Below, piece by piece: positions 1-8,500 of a stretch of 38,008 bases of DNA (positions are counted from its first letter, which is position 1; every line of letters starts with the position of its first letter). The stretch is from a bacterium. GTDB lineage: Bacteria > JACRDZ01 > JAQUKH01. The notes below the pieces were generated by a model, which worked only from the letters and a program-made list of their open reading frames with translations, was not told the origin of the DNA and did no database searches. The stretch is taken from assembly GCA_040754625.1 (NCBI GenBank), contig JBFMCF010000097.1, forward strand, positions 1-38,008, given 5' to 3'. Both the position numbers and the translations under genes were made by a program.

Positions 1-2
1 AA

Positions 3-110
3 TCTATAAGAAAGGTAGTGGATGAATTAAAAGACAAATGGGCAATTACTCTTAAAGATGAAATATCAGGCAATTCCTTAAAATTACTCCTCGATAAAAA
101 ACCGCACTAA
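3..110 (+). CDS. 3' end of an unidentified CDS (5' end outside window)
   Basis: An open frame runs from the window edge to a TAA at 108-110 and encodes about 35 residues ending in LLLDKKPH. The peptide is hydrophilic and helix-like, rich in Lys, Asp and Leu. I do not recognise a family. The open frame downstream (111-347) is in the same phase directly after this stop, so the two may be halves of one gene interrupted by a nonsense codon. Confidence 0.4.
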   Translation, partial: SIRKVVDELKDKWAITLKDEISGNSLKLLLDKKPH

Positions 111-347
111 TTGGCAAACTCGGGAAAATTTACTTTTGCGGATACCCAGACCATTCATTGGATTTTAGGTGAAATATGGTCATTTATTGCACATGAAAAT
201 TGGGATAAAATCCTGTTCAGCGAGCTGGAATTAAAAGATATCCAAAGTATTTTAAAAATAGCTGATGAAATTACCAAACATAAAAAACCGGGCGGAGTAG
301 GCTTAAACCAAATTCATAAAATACTTGAATCTAAGAAAATAAAATAG
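111..347 (+). CDS. Hypothetical protein, 78 aa, possibly the downstream half of an interrupted gene
   Basis: This open frame could begin at a TTG immediately after the in-frame stop at 108-110. There is no other Met, Val or Leu start with a ribosome binding site, and the bases before TTG show no purine-rich Shine-Dalgarno motif. The peptide is mostly helical, with a Trp/Ile-rich central part (HWILGEIWSFIAHENWDKI) and a basic C-terminus ending in KKIK. No family is recognised. It converges with the - strand gene that ends at 361. Independent translation is doubtful; stop-codon interruption of a longer gene is the main alternative. Confidence 0.4.
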   Translation: MANSGKFTFADTQTIHWILGEIWSFIAHENWDKILFSELELKDIQSILKIADEITKHKKPGGVGLNQIHKILESKKIK

Positions 348-360
348 AAGTTGTTTCAAA

Positions 361-777
361 TTATTTTTTCATTTTTATTGTAAACAGCGGTTTGGCTGAG
401 TTTTCTGTGTCTTTTTCCTCTTCGGCAGCTTTATCTTGTTTTTCAATTTTATCCTTTTTATTATTTTCCTTAATAGCATAAACTTTTTTCATTTCTTGTT
501 CCAGAAATATTTCATATTTGGCCCTTGCCAGTTTTTCAGAATATTCTATCTGCGAAACTTTTTTAAAAATGCTGTCTTCATACCACATTTTTAATTCAAT
601 TTCACTTGCTTCCTGGGCTTTTTTCTTTATTTCCTTTTTTAATTTGTAACTCAGGTTGTCTTTTTTATTTGATAATTTTCTGCCGAATTGTATAAAACGA
701 AAAAACAGTGATAATTTAAAATTTAAATATATAAAAAATACGACTAAATATAATAAAAAGAATTTTAAGCTAAACAT
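361..777 (-). CDS. Hypothetical membrane-anchored charged protein, 138 aa
   Basis: Not recognised. Residues 1-30 are strongly hydrophobic and aromatic and read as one membrane anchor or signal anchor. The rest is very rich in Lys and Glu, likely a long helix or coiled coil, ending in a disordered acidic then basic tail. It is the last gene of the - strand run that begins with the V/A-ATPase genes, 39 bp after the 386-aa gene. No Shine-Dalgarno sequence is visible before the ATG, so translation may be weak or coupled. The position suggests co-transcription with the ATPase genes but does not reveal a function. Confidence 0.55.
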   Translation of the reverse strand: MFSLKFFLLYLVVFFIYLNFKLSLFFRFIQFGRKLSNKKDNLSYKLKKEIKKKAQEASEIELKMWYEDSIFKKVSQIEYSEKLARAKYEIFLEQEMKKVYAIKENNKKDKIEKQDKAAEEEKDTENSAKPLFTIKMKK

Positions 778-816
778 TTAGCATCTTAATAAAATAAAAT
801 TTTAATAACAGAATTT

Positions 817-1977
817 TTATGAAAATTTAATAAATGATGCAGGTGGTTTTTTAAATATTTTCTTTTTTTTCGATGAAAAACCTAATGAAAATTTCGGTTT
901 TGGCGGAGTCGGAGCCGACAATAATTCTACTATATAAATTACCAGGCCCTCTAAAATAGGAAATTTATAAGACTGATTATTTTCAAATATTTCTACTTCA
1001 TCGTTATTTTTAAATATAAACGTTTTATCACCAAGAGAATCTTTTGATATTATCACATTCAGGTTTCTTTTTTCCAGCCTTGCGACTTCCAACAGGTTAA
1101 TTGCAAAAGATAACGTTTCTATTTCATCCGGTCTTGATATTAAATTCCCGGCCCGGACATAAGCCGTCAGTTGTGTCCGGTAACTCCTGTCTTTCTTATA
1201 TTCTTTTGCTTCCCTAATCAGCCAATTCAAATATAGCTCCCTGCGGTCTTGTGTGGCGTCGTTTATATAAAATATATTGTGTGAGAAGATATCTTCCTGG
1301 GCCTCCTCTTTTTTAGTGACCACCTTGTTTTCCTGCGCTTCTTTGATGTTGGAACGGACATATGTTTTTATTAATTCCCTGTATTTAGGGTTCTGCAATT
1401 TTTCAGATAATTGCAATAATTTATTGTCATCAATATTTTGTAAATATACCGGTGCTAAATCATGGCCCCTGGCTGCTTCCAGGACCGGTTCTATTTTCTT
1501 AAGAAAACCGTTTATAATAAGTATAATTTTACTGACAATCGCTTTTATCTGTTTTTTAATATCATTAGTATACTTATCTTTTATTAAATCTTCAAAATCC
1601 GCATTTTTATATTCAATTAAAAAAGTATAGGAGTTTACAAAAAATCTCTCTATTTTTTTATTTCCTTTAATTATCTTTAGTTCATTAATTATTTTTTCAG
1701 TGATCCAATATGAATCAATTGAATGGTCTTTTGAAAAAGATTGTATATTTTTAAACGAATAATGGTCATATAAGCCTTCAATGAAAAAATAATTAATCCA
1801 TAATTCGGTGGGAAATTCTTCTATAGGTTTTAAAACGGGATTCTGGAGGTAAAACAAGCTGAATAAATCAGTTTTAAGATTCAATTCATTTATATCGCCC
1901 GAGGGAGACGTATTTACACTATTAAAGATATCTGTTATCTGTGATGTAACGGATACTATAAGCCTGTCCTGTCCCAT
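817..1977 (-). CDS. Hypothetical protein, 386 aa, downstream of V/A-ATPase subunit D
   Basis: Not recognised. The protein has no signal peptide and no clear membrane segment, so it is probably cytoplasmic. The first ~210 residues look helical with several Trp/Tyr/Phe-rich patches. A Lys/Glu-rich linker lies near residues 210-230. The C-terminal third includes a Pro-Lys-rich, highly basic tail (KPKFSLGFSSKKKKIFKKPP region). The start is well supported: GGAGG sits 9 bp before the ATG. It follows atpD by 46 bp on the same strand with no terminator visible between them, so it is probably transcribed with the ATPase operon. An assembly or accessory role is only a guess from context. Confidence 0.7.
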   Translation of the reverse strand: MGQDRLIVSVTSQITDIFNSVNTSPSGDINELNLKTDLFSLFYLQNPVLKPIEEFPTELWINYFFIEGLYDHYSFKNIQSFSKDHSIDSYWITEKIINELKIIKGNKKIERFFVNSYTFLIEYKNADFEDLIKDKYTNDIKKQIKAIVSKIILIINGFLKKIEPVLEAARGHDLAPVYLQNIDDNKLLQLSEKLQNPKYRELIKTYVRSNIKEAQENKVVTKKEEAQEDIFSHNIFYINDATQDRRELYLNWLIREAKEYKKDRSYRTQLTAYVRAGNLISRPDEIETLSFAINLLEVARLEKRNLNVIISKDSLGDKTFIFKNNDEVEIFENNQSYKFPILEGLVIYIVELLSAPTPPKPKFSLGFSSKKKKIFKKPPASFIKFS

Positions 1978-2023
1978 TTAAATATTCCTCCATATTAAAA
2001 TATAAGCAAATTATATAATGTTG

Positions 2024-2671
2024 TTATTTGGATATATTTTTCTTTGTTTTCTCAATAGCTTTTTTCACTTTCTTTAGGCGAAATAAATCTTCCCTGGCCC
2101 GTTCTTCCAGTGTCATTTTAATGTAACTTACCTGTAATCTCAGCGCGGGCACGACAATATGTTCAAGGGCGTTCACACGGCGGTTAGTTTTTTGAATTTC
2201 CTCGCCGAGACGGCGGAGCCTTGTTTCAATATGGGCGTTATCGATAATAACATCCACAATTTTTTCGAATTTTTCAGCTGTTTCACTGATACGGCTGCTC
2301 ACCCCCGTAATACTATATCCTCTTGAAAACTGGTCTCTCAGAGGACTTACCCCTTTAGTCACAACAGGCAGCGGCACACCCATTACCTGGGTCCCCGTAA
2401 TTGTAGCTGTAACATTTGCTTTTGTCGCAAAACTGGCAGACTTTACGGTTATCATTCCATCAACTGCCTGCGCTGTGGCAAGCGCATATTGCCCTTCAGC
2501 CAAAGCGCGCTGTAAAAAATTACTCATACGCAGTGCGTGGTCGAGGACTTTCATAAATTCCATCATCAGGGCATCGCGCTTTTGTTTTAAAAGCTCCTTA
2601 CCCTGGTTCGCCAGGTTTATCTGGGTTTTTTTCTGCAACAGTTCTGTTCTTGTTGGACTGGATTGCTCCAT
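2024..2671 (-). CDS. atpD: V/A-type ATPase subunit D (central rotor shaft)
   Basis: Subunit D is the coiled-coil rotor shaft that turns inside the A3B3 head and couples it to the membrane ring. The N-terminus (PTRTELLQKKTQINLANQGKE) is the family hallmark, and two long helices flank a central variable beta region at about residues 80-120. The length of 215 aa is normal. It starts 9 bp after atpB in the order A-B-D usual for bacterial V/A-ATPase operons. The C-terminal helix is rich in Lys and Arg, as in homologues. Confidence 0.96.
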   Translation of the reverse strand: MEQSSPTRTELLQKKTQINLANQGKELLKQKRDALMMEFMKVLDHALRMSNFLQRALAEGQYALATAQAVDGMITVKSASFATKANVTATITGTQVMGVPLPVVTKGVSPLRDQFSRGYSITGVSSRISETAEKFEKIVDVIIDNAHIETRLRRLGEEIQKTNRRVNALEHIVVPALRLQVSYIKMTLEERAREDLFRLKKVKKAIEKTKKNISK

Positions 2672-2679
2672 GAATATTT

Positions 2680-4077
2680 TTACTCCGTTTTCGCCTTAAC
2701 ACGGTATTTTGCAAGGTGTTCTTTTTTAACTTGTTTTAATTCGCCGTCCGGGTAAATCGAAACTAATTCCCAGCCTAAATTTAACGTCTGCTCGATAGCC
2801 CTGTCGTCGCCCCCCTGTGATATAAAGAACTTCTCAAAATCATCGGCAAATTTTAAATGCTTGCGGTCTAATTCTGAAAGTGCTTCCTCACCGACAATAG
2901 CGACTAACCTTCTTAAATCGCGTCCCTGGGCATAACTCGCATATAACTGGTTCGCGATACCCCTGTGGTCTTCCCTTGTTTTTCCTTCGCCTATTCCCAT
3001 ATTCATTAGACGCGAAAGGCACGGCAAAACATCTATCGGAGGAAACAATCCCCTCCTGAATAATGAACGGCTTAGAACTATTTGCCCTTCTGTTATATAG
3101 CCAGTTAAATCCGGAATTGGATGCGTAATATCGTCATCAGGCATTGTTAAAATAACAAGCTGTGTTATTGATCCTTTTCTGCCTTTGATCCTGCCCGCCC
3201 TTTCATATATTGTTGAAAGGTCAGTATACATGTACCCGGGATAACCGCGTCTTCCGGGGACCTCTTCTCTTGCAGTCGAAATTTCCCTAAGCGCCTCACA
3301 ATAGTTTGTCATATCTGTCAAAATTACAAGGACCTGCATGTCCTGCTTAAAAGCAAGATACTCAGCTACCGTTAAAGCACAGCGGGGTGTGACTATTCTT
3401 TCAATAGTAGGGTCATCGGCAAGGTTTAGGAAAAATACGACCTTCTGTAGGGCGCCTGTTTGTTCAAAATTTTTCTGAAAAAATGACGCTTCCCTGTTTG
3501 TTATTCCCATGGCGCCGAATACAATAGCAAATTCCTCGCCGCTTTTAACTTTCGCCTGTTGTATAATTTGCGCGATTAATTCATTCGCGGGGAGGCCCGA
3601 ACCTGAAAATATCGGAAGTTTTTGCCCTCTGACCAGGGTGTTTAACCCGTCTATGGCTGATATCCCTGTTTGTATAAAATCCCTCGGTTCGGCCCTCGAA
3701 TATGGATTTATCGGGGACCCGGATATTTCAAGCATCTCTTCGGGAATTATTTCAGGGCCGCCGTCAATGGGCTTTCCAAATCCGTTTAATACCCTGCCCA
3801 TCAGGTCCACAGAAACACCTATTTTCGCGACCTCGCCTTTAAATTTAGCAGACGTTTTATCCGCGTCAATACCCTGTGTTCCCTCAAATATCTGCACGCA
3901 GGCCATTTCTTCAGAAATCTCCAGCACCTGCCCGTTTCTCATTTTCCCATCAGGCAGGGTAACCTCAACCATTTCACCGTAAGAAATCCCTTTTATTCCC
4001 TTTAAAAATATTAAAGGCCCTGTCACATAATTAATTGTCCGATATTCGCTTGTAACTAGTTTTATTTTATTTGACAT
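2680..4077 (-). CDS. atpB: V/A-type ATPase subunit B (non-catalytic head subunit)
   Basis: This is the 465-aa regulatory subunit of the A3B3 hexamer. The stretch at about residues 158-167 ([10 protein letters not shown]) replaces the Walker A motif and lacks the P-loop Lys, as is characteristic of non-catalytic B subunits. The N-terminal beta-barrel segment ([11 protein letters not shown]) and the helical C-terminal region are complete. It lies 3 bp after atpA, which implies translational coupling. No abnormality was seen. Confidence 0.97.
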   Translation of the reverse strand: MSNKIKLVTSEYRTINYVTGPLIFLKGIKGISYGEMVEVTLPDGKMRNGQVLEISEEMACVQIFEGTQGIDADKTSAKFKGEVAKIGVSVDLMGRVLNGFGKPIDGGPEIIPEEMLEISGSPINPYSRAEPRDFIQTGISAIDGLNTLVRGQKLPIFSGSGLPANELIAQIIQQAKVKSGEEFAIVFGAMGITNREASFFQKNFEQTGALQKVVFFLNLADDPTIERIVTPRCALTVAEYLAFKQDMQVLVILTDMTNYCEALREISTAREEVPGRRGYPGYMYTDLSTIYERAGRIKGRKGSITQLVILTMPDDDITHPIPDLTGYITEGQIVLSRSLFRRGLFPPIDVLPCLSRLMNMGIGEGKTREDHRGIANQLYASYAQGRDLRRLVAIVGEEALSELDRKHLKFADDFEKFFISQGGDDRAIEQTLNLGWELVSIYPDGELKQVKKEHLAKYRVKAKTE

Positions 4078-4080
4078 TTT

Positions 4081-5841
4081 TTATAATACCTCCAATGCAA
4101 CAATATCTGTGGTTATTTTTTCGGCAAAATGATTCAGCACTTCTTCTGCTTTGTCCAAAGGTATCTCCTTCATTCTCGCGATTTCATTTTTTATCGGCAA
4201 TGAAAATATTTGCTGCAGGGTCACGCCTCGTTCAATCGCTTCAGAAGTCGCGTTATAAAAATTAATAATTACTTTCAGCATTAAATATTGTTTTCTTGGC
4301 GAGCAATATGCGTCTATTTCATGGAAAGCAAATTGCTGAAGGAAATCTTCCCTTAATATTTTTGTGGTCTCCAATATTATCTTTTCTGTTTCAGGCAGGG
4401 CGTCAGGCCCTACTAGCTGCACAATTTCCTGGAGCTCCACTTCTTTTTGCAGGAGGAACATTGCTTTATCTCTTAATTCTTTCCAGTCAGCGGACACATT
4501 TGTTAAATACCAATTCTGCACCTGGTCCACATACAATGTGTAACTTTTAATCCAATTGATGGCGGGGAAATGCCTTCTATGTGCAAGATTCGCGTCTAAT
4601 GCCCAGAATGCCCCGGAAATCCGGAGGGAATTCTGTGTCATTGGTTCAGAAAAATCTCCGCCGGGAGGTGAGACGGCCCCGACTACCGTAATCGAACCCG
4701 AACGTTCACTTTTGCTTGAAAGGCATATGACCCTCCCGCTTCTCTCATAAAAATTGGCAAGACGCGTGGCAAGATAAGCGGGGTAGCCTTCTTCCCCCGG
4801 CATTTCCTCAAGACGGCCTGACACTTCACGCAGGGCCTCACCCCAGCGGGATGTTGAGTCCGCCATCATCGCCACATCATACCCCATGTCCCTGAAATAT
4901 TCAGCCAGGGTTATTCCTGTATAAATAGACGCTTCACGGGCGGCAACAGGCATATTAGAAGTATTAGCAACAAGAATCGTTCTCTGCATTAAAGGAACAC
5001 CTGTTTTAGGATCAACCAGCTGCGGAAATTCAACCAATACTTCGGTCATTTCATTCCCGCGTTCACCGCACCCTACATAAACAATAATATCGGCGTCCGC
5101 CCATTTAGCCAATGACTGCTGTGTCACTGTCTTGCCGCTTCCAAACGGCCCGGGAATAATCGCGTTCCCGCCTTTAGCTATGGGGAAAAAAGTATCAAAA
5201 ATCCTCATCCCTGTTAAAAATGGAAAATCCGGGTCCAATTTCTTTTTATACGGCCTCGCGTTGCGCACAGGCCATTCCTGTTTCATTTTTATTTCAAAAT
5301 TATTATCCAGTACAGCAATTGTATCATTTATCGTATATTCGCCTTTTTTAACTATTTTTACAACCTTGTGCAGTTTTTCCAATGCGGGCGGGACCATTAT
5401 ACGGTGTTCAAAAGTCCCGTTTTCCATAACAATTCCAACCAAATCCCCGCTGCCAATTTCATCGCCTACATTAACTTTGGGTTCAAAAACCCATTTTTTA
5501 TTTATATCCAGGGCGGTAACACTTACGCCTCTTGAAATAAATTCTCCATAACTTTTTGCGATCTCAGGCAGCGGGCGCTGGATCCCGTCATATATGGATG
5601 TTAAAAGACCCGGCCCCAATTCAATCTTTAACGGTTGTTCGGTACTTATAACTGATTCTCCGATAATCAAGCCCGAAGTGTCTTCATATACCTGTATTGT
5701 CGCCTTGTCACCTTCCAGGCGGATGATTTCACCAATCAAATTCATTTCACCTACTTTTACGACATCATACATCCTTGCCCCTGTCATTTCTTTCGCGATA
5801 ACAACAGGCCCTGATATTTTTGATATTTTTCCTTTCAGCAT
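4081..5841 (-). CDS. atpA: V/A-type ATPase catalytic subunit A
   Basis: This is the catalytic ATP-binding subunit of the peripheral head. The P-loop GPFGSGKT lies at residues 231-238. The V/A-specific non-homologous insertion between the N-terminal barrel and the nucleotide-binding domain is present at about residues 110-200, which separates it from F-type beta subunits. The Walker B region ([12 protein letters not shown] onward) and the arginine-rich segment around [12 protein letters not shown] are intact. The length of 586 aa is typical. It sits between atpF and atpB. Direction of operation (synthesis or hydrolysis) cannot be told from this subunit. Confidence 0.98.
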   Translation of the reverse strand: MLKGKISKISGPVVIAKEMTGARMYDVVKVGEMNLIGEIIRLEGDKATIQVYEDTSGLIIGESVISTEQPLKIELGPGLLTSIYDGIQRPLPEIAKSYGEFISRGVSVTALDINKKWVFEPKVNVGDEIGSGDLVGIVMENGTFEHRIMVPPALEKLHKVVKIVKKGEYTINDTIAVLDNNFEIKMKQEWPVRNARPYKKKLDPDFPFLTGMRIFDTFFPIAKGGNAIIPGPFGSGKTVTQQSLAKWADADIIVYVGCGERGNEMTEVLVEFPQLVDPKTGVPLMQRTILVANTSNMPVAAREASIYTGITLAEYFRDMGYDVAMMADSTSRWGEALREVSGRLEEMPGEEGYPAYLATRLANFYERSGRVICLSSKSERSGSITVVGAVSPPGGDFSEPMTQNSLRISGAFWALDANLAHRRHFPAINWIKSYTLYVDQVQNWYLTNVSADWKELRDKAMFLLQKEVELQEIVQLVGPDALPETEKIILETTKILREDFLQQFAFHEIDAYCSPRKQYLMLKVIINFYNATSEAIERGVTLQQIFSLPIKNEIARMKEIPLDKAEEVLNHFAEKITTDIVALEVL

Positions 5842-5869
5842 ATTTTCCCTTTAATCCTTTAATAAATTG

Positions 5870-6205
5870 TTATGTTTTTCTTAATGAAATATCAAATCCA
5901 ACTGCTTTACGGATCAAACGCGCTAAATAGCTTCGCCGTGCGTCACCGACAGCCTCGATCTTCTCTTTTACAGGCAAAGCGACAACAATTGGTTTATAGG
6001 CGCGGTCAATTTTCTCCTGTGTACGCTGATCTATCGCAGATATAAAGCTTTCATTTAAACCAATAATACCTATTGTATCGTCATTCAGAAGGGTAATAAG
6101 AATACGTTTTGCTTCTTCGCTGTTTGAAGCTTCATATGACTCAATACCGGCCAATCTAAATCCATATACCGTGTCTTTATCGGAAATCACGACAACTTTG
6201 TACAA
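5870..6205 (-). CDS. atpF: V/A-type ATPase subunit F
   Basis: Subunit F is a small Rossmann-like protein that binds the D shaft. The 111-aa product shows the family pattern: a beta strand at the N-terminus (YKVVVISDKDT), a Gly-rich FRLAGIE element, and TIGIIGLNESF near residue 50. The start is a TTG at 6203-6205. An AAGGAG motif 5 bp upstream supports it, and no ATG exists nearby in frame. It lies between atpC and atpA. Confidence 0.93.
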   Translation of the reverse strand: MYKVVVISDKDTVYGFRLAGIESYEASNSEEAKRILITLLNDDTIGIIGLNESFISAIDQRTQEKIDRAYKPIVVALPVKEKIEAVGDARRSYLARLIRKAVGFDISLRKT

Positions 6206-6221
6206 AATTACTCCTTAAATA

Positions 6222-7598
6222 TTATACTAAAACCAATTTATCCCTGATTTTTGTTTCGGGCATGCCGATCTTCTTACAGCGCATAATTATTCGCAGGTTT
6301 ACAACTTCATTGTATTTTCTCCAGATATACCCGATTGGAATACCCACAGATAAAGAATTTTTGTTGTAAATGCTTATGCCTTTTTTTATCAGCATTTCTT
6401 CTATTTTTCTCTCAAGAATTGACATTGAATTATATTCTAAATAACGCTGTAAAACACTCTTTAAAATCACGCCAAAAGATGTAGATTCAAGCTCTTTCAA
6501 AACCTTCTCCACATCCATAATCAGACATAACTTAACAAATTTTTTTTCACTTATTTCCCTGCCGCCATGGACAAAATATTCCCTAATGCTTTTTACCACC
6601 TCAGTTTTATCAAACACTTTTATTTTTTCAAAACCCTCACCGTATATGGTTTTCGGGTCTAAAGCTTTTCTTCTGAAATCCAAACCATTATCAGATTCTT
6701 TAAGCCTCTTGCCGATTAAATCAACGGTATTTTTAAAAATCCTGCTTAAAATGGTAGTCTCTGATTTCGTGGGGAAAATTATTCCTCCCGCCTTTTGTTC
6801 CTTGGTCAGCCTGCTCCAAAATGTATCTTCCTCTTTTGGAATTACATAATCAGATTTGTTTATTTTTGTTTCACCGGACCTTTTCTGCATTAAATCCTCG
6901 AGATCCATTAATTGCAATCTTAATATTGTAATCGTATTGATTGCATCGACTTCATAAGTAATCAAATCTTCCAATATTTTGCAATCATAGCTTCTGTTTT
7001 TTACTATATCAAGAACATATTGATAATACATTTTATAAAGAGACAGTTCAAGAACAGACGGATTATTCTGTTCAATATATTCCTTGTATTTTTTTATCAA
7101 AGCTTTACCGTAAGGCGACCCCCATGTAGCTAAAAGGTCTATTATTTCTTTTACCGTATTTTGCTGGTTTAATTGGTCTAAAAATGGCGTGTCTAATTCT
7201 CCGGCGGGAATAAGGCTTTCAGAAATCTGTTCTTCTGTCGCTTTGATATGCTTGCCTCTAATCAAGGTAATTATATTATGAAGGTCCCATCTTCCAAGCA
7301 AAAGTAAAATTAGATCATGAGGCTCTCCAGCAGTAAAATTTAATATTCTCCTGAAATTGCGAGATAAATTCCTCTTGAGAGCCTCATCGACTCCCGACAT
7401 TCCAGATTTTGAAATAACACATTCATCTATTTCCGTTCTGTATGGTGATTTTTCAAGAAGATTTACAAGGCTCATGAATTCCTTGGTATGCAGCAATTCT
7501 TCATAAAAATCACGGTTAAGCAGAACGCTTTTCATCGCTCTCACGCGCGCGTTTATATATCCGTAGTTGTCAATATGCGCAAGAGATCTAGGCTTCAC
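6222..7598 (-). CDS. atpC: V/A-type ATPase subunit C (AC39-type ring adaptor)
   Basis: Subunit C is the funnel-shaped protein that joins the rotor shaft to the proteolipid ring. The 458-aa, all-helical, Lys/Glu/Ile-rich product fits the ATP-synt AC39 family, with the family N-terminus YGYINARVRAMKS and the C-terminal NLRIIMRCKKIGMP. At 458 aa it is longer than many archaeal homologues, which are near 350 aa. The extra length seems to lie in a charged central region around residues 235-300. It begins at a GTG that overlaps the end of atpE by 11 bp, so translational coupling is likely. Confidence 0.92.
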   Translation of the reverse strand: MKPRSLAHIDNYGYINARVRAMKSVLLNRDFYEELLHTKEFMSLVNLLEKSPYRTEIDECVISKSGMSGVDEALKRNLSRNFRRILNFTAGEPHDLILLLLGRWDLHNIITLIRGKHIKATEEQISESLIPAGELDTPFLDQLNQQNTVKEIIDLLATWGSPYGKALIKKYKEYIEQNNPSVLELSLYKMYYQYVLDIVKNRSYDCKILEDLITYEVDAINTITILRLQLMDLEDLMQKRSGETKINKSDYVIPKEEDTFWSRLTKEQKAGGIIFPTKSETTILSRIFKNTVDLIGKRLKESDNGLDFRRKALDPKTIYGEGFEKIKVFDKTEVVKSIREYFVHGGREISEKKFVKLCLIMDVEKVLKELESTSFGVILKSVLQRYLEYNSMSILERKIEEMLIKKGISIYNKNSLSVGIPIGYIWRKYNEVVNLRIIMRCKKIGMPETKIRDKLVLV

Positions 7599-8178
7599 TG
7601 AAAAGTACCTCGTTGAGCTGTGTTTTCAAAAACTCTTTCGATTTGAATAAACGCGATTCAAGATTGTTCGAAACACGTATTCGATCATTATCAACATTTA
7701 AAGACAAGCCGCCTAAATAATTTTTCCCTGCCGCAACCGGATAACTTAAATTGAGTTCTTTTAGAATACCAGATATCAATTCTTTATCTTTTTGATTTAC
7801 TTCCACAACTATTCTGTCTCCCTTAATCGCATCTAAAGATTCAACCAATAAATTTTTTAATATTTTTTTATAAATTTCTTGATTGTTATGAATATCTTTC
7901 AGATGTTTCTCCAAATCAGAATAAATTTTAGAAATAAATTCTTCCTTGGTTCTTGTAACCGCCTTCTTGCGGTTCAGGTCTGTTTCAATTTGAATTCTGG
8001 CCGCGTCGCCTTTCAGCTTTAAATCCATCTTTTCAATATGAAACATCTTTAAATTATTGGCTTCTTCTTCCGCTTCTTTAATGATTTGCTCGGCGTCTTT
8101 TTGCGCTTTATTAATCAGATCGTCGCGCAAACGCTTAGCTTCCTCTTCAAGTGTTTCAAACACCTTCTCAAGTGACAT
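7588..8178 (-). CDS. atpE: V/A-type ATPase subunit E (peripheral stalk)
   Basis: Subunit E forms the peripheral stalk with subunit H/G. Residues 1-110 are an Ala/Glu/Lys-rich coiled coil (EEEAKRLRDDLINKAQKDAEQ), and the C-terminal half is a mixed alpha/beta head that contacts the A3B3 hexamer (KNYLGGLSLNVDNDRIRVSN is the family-like part). The length of 196 aa is normal. An AGGAG motif 9 bp before the ATG supports the start. The order K-E-C is the common bacterial arrangement. Confidence 0.92.
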   Translation of the reverse strand: MSLEKVFETLEEEAKRLRDDLINKAQKDAEQIIKEAEEEANNLKMFHIEKMDLKLKGDAARIQIETDLNRKKAVTRTKEEFISKIYSDLEKHLKDIHNNQEIYKKILKNLLVESLDAIKGDRIVVEVNQKDKELISGILKELNLSYPVAAGKNYLGGLSLNVDNDRIRVSNNLESRLFKSKEFLKTQLNEVLFSEA

Positions 8179-8201
8179 ATTTTACTCTCCTATTGCATAG
8201 T

Positions 8202-8498
8202 CTATTTTACAAAGAATAGAATCATCGCGCCGACAACAAAACCTAAAACGACCATTGTTTCCGGTATAGCCACCAAAATAAATACCGTACCAGATAATTC
8301 AGGTTTTTCCGCCATGGCTCCGCAGCCAGCCTGGCCGATTTTGCCCTGTGTCATTGCTGTCGCGATAGCTGTTAACGCAACCGATAACATCGCCGCAAAC
8401 GCCACACCTACTTTAAGGACTACGTCCGACATCGCGTACGTACCGACCGCTGCTGCCTGAGTAGCGGCTTCTGCAACTGCTTGTACTGGTTCTGACAT
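8202..8498 (-). CDS. atpK: V/A-type ATPase subunit K (proteolipid c-ring), candidate Na+ site
   Basis: This is the ring-forming proteolipid. The 98-aa protein has two membrane helices, at about residues 27-50 and 70-96, joined by a polar loop containing QGKIGQAG. The ion-carrying carboxylate is E80 in AIPETMVVLGF. The next residue is T81, and Q51 lies at the end of helix 1. A Gln in helix 1 plus Glu-Ser/Thr in helix 2 is the ligand pattern of Na+-translocating rings, so Na+ coupling is possible. The Ala-rich N-terminus is longer than usual. A GGAGGTGA ribosome binding site 7 bp before the ATG is the strongest in the operon, in keeping with the need for many copies. Confidence 0.95.
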   Translation of the reverse strand: MSEPVQAVAEAATQAAAVGTYAMSDVVLKVGVAFAAMLSVALTAIATAMTQGKIGQAGCGAMAEKPELSGTVFILVAIPETMVVLGFVVGAMILFFVK

Positions 8499-8500
8499 AA

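Noticed and set aside
2475-5854. Several + strand open frames of 60-160 codons opposite the ATPase genes
   Set aside because: They are antisense shadows of atpA, atpB and atpD with Ser/Pro/Phe-rich composition, no family features and no ribosome binding sites.
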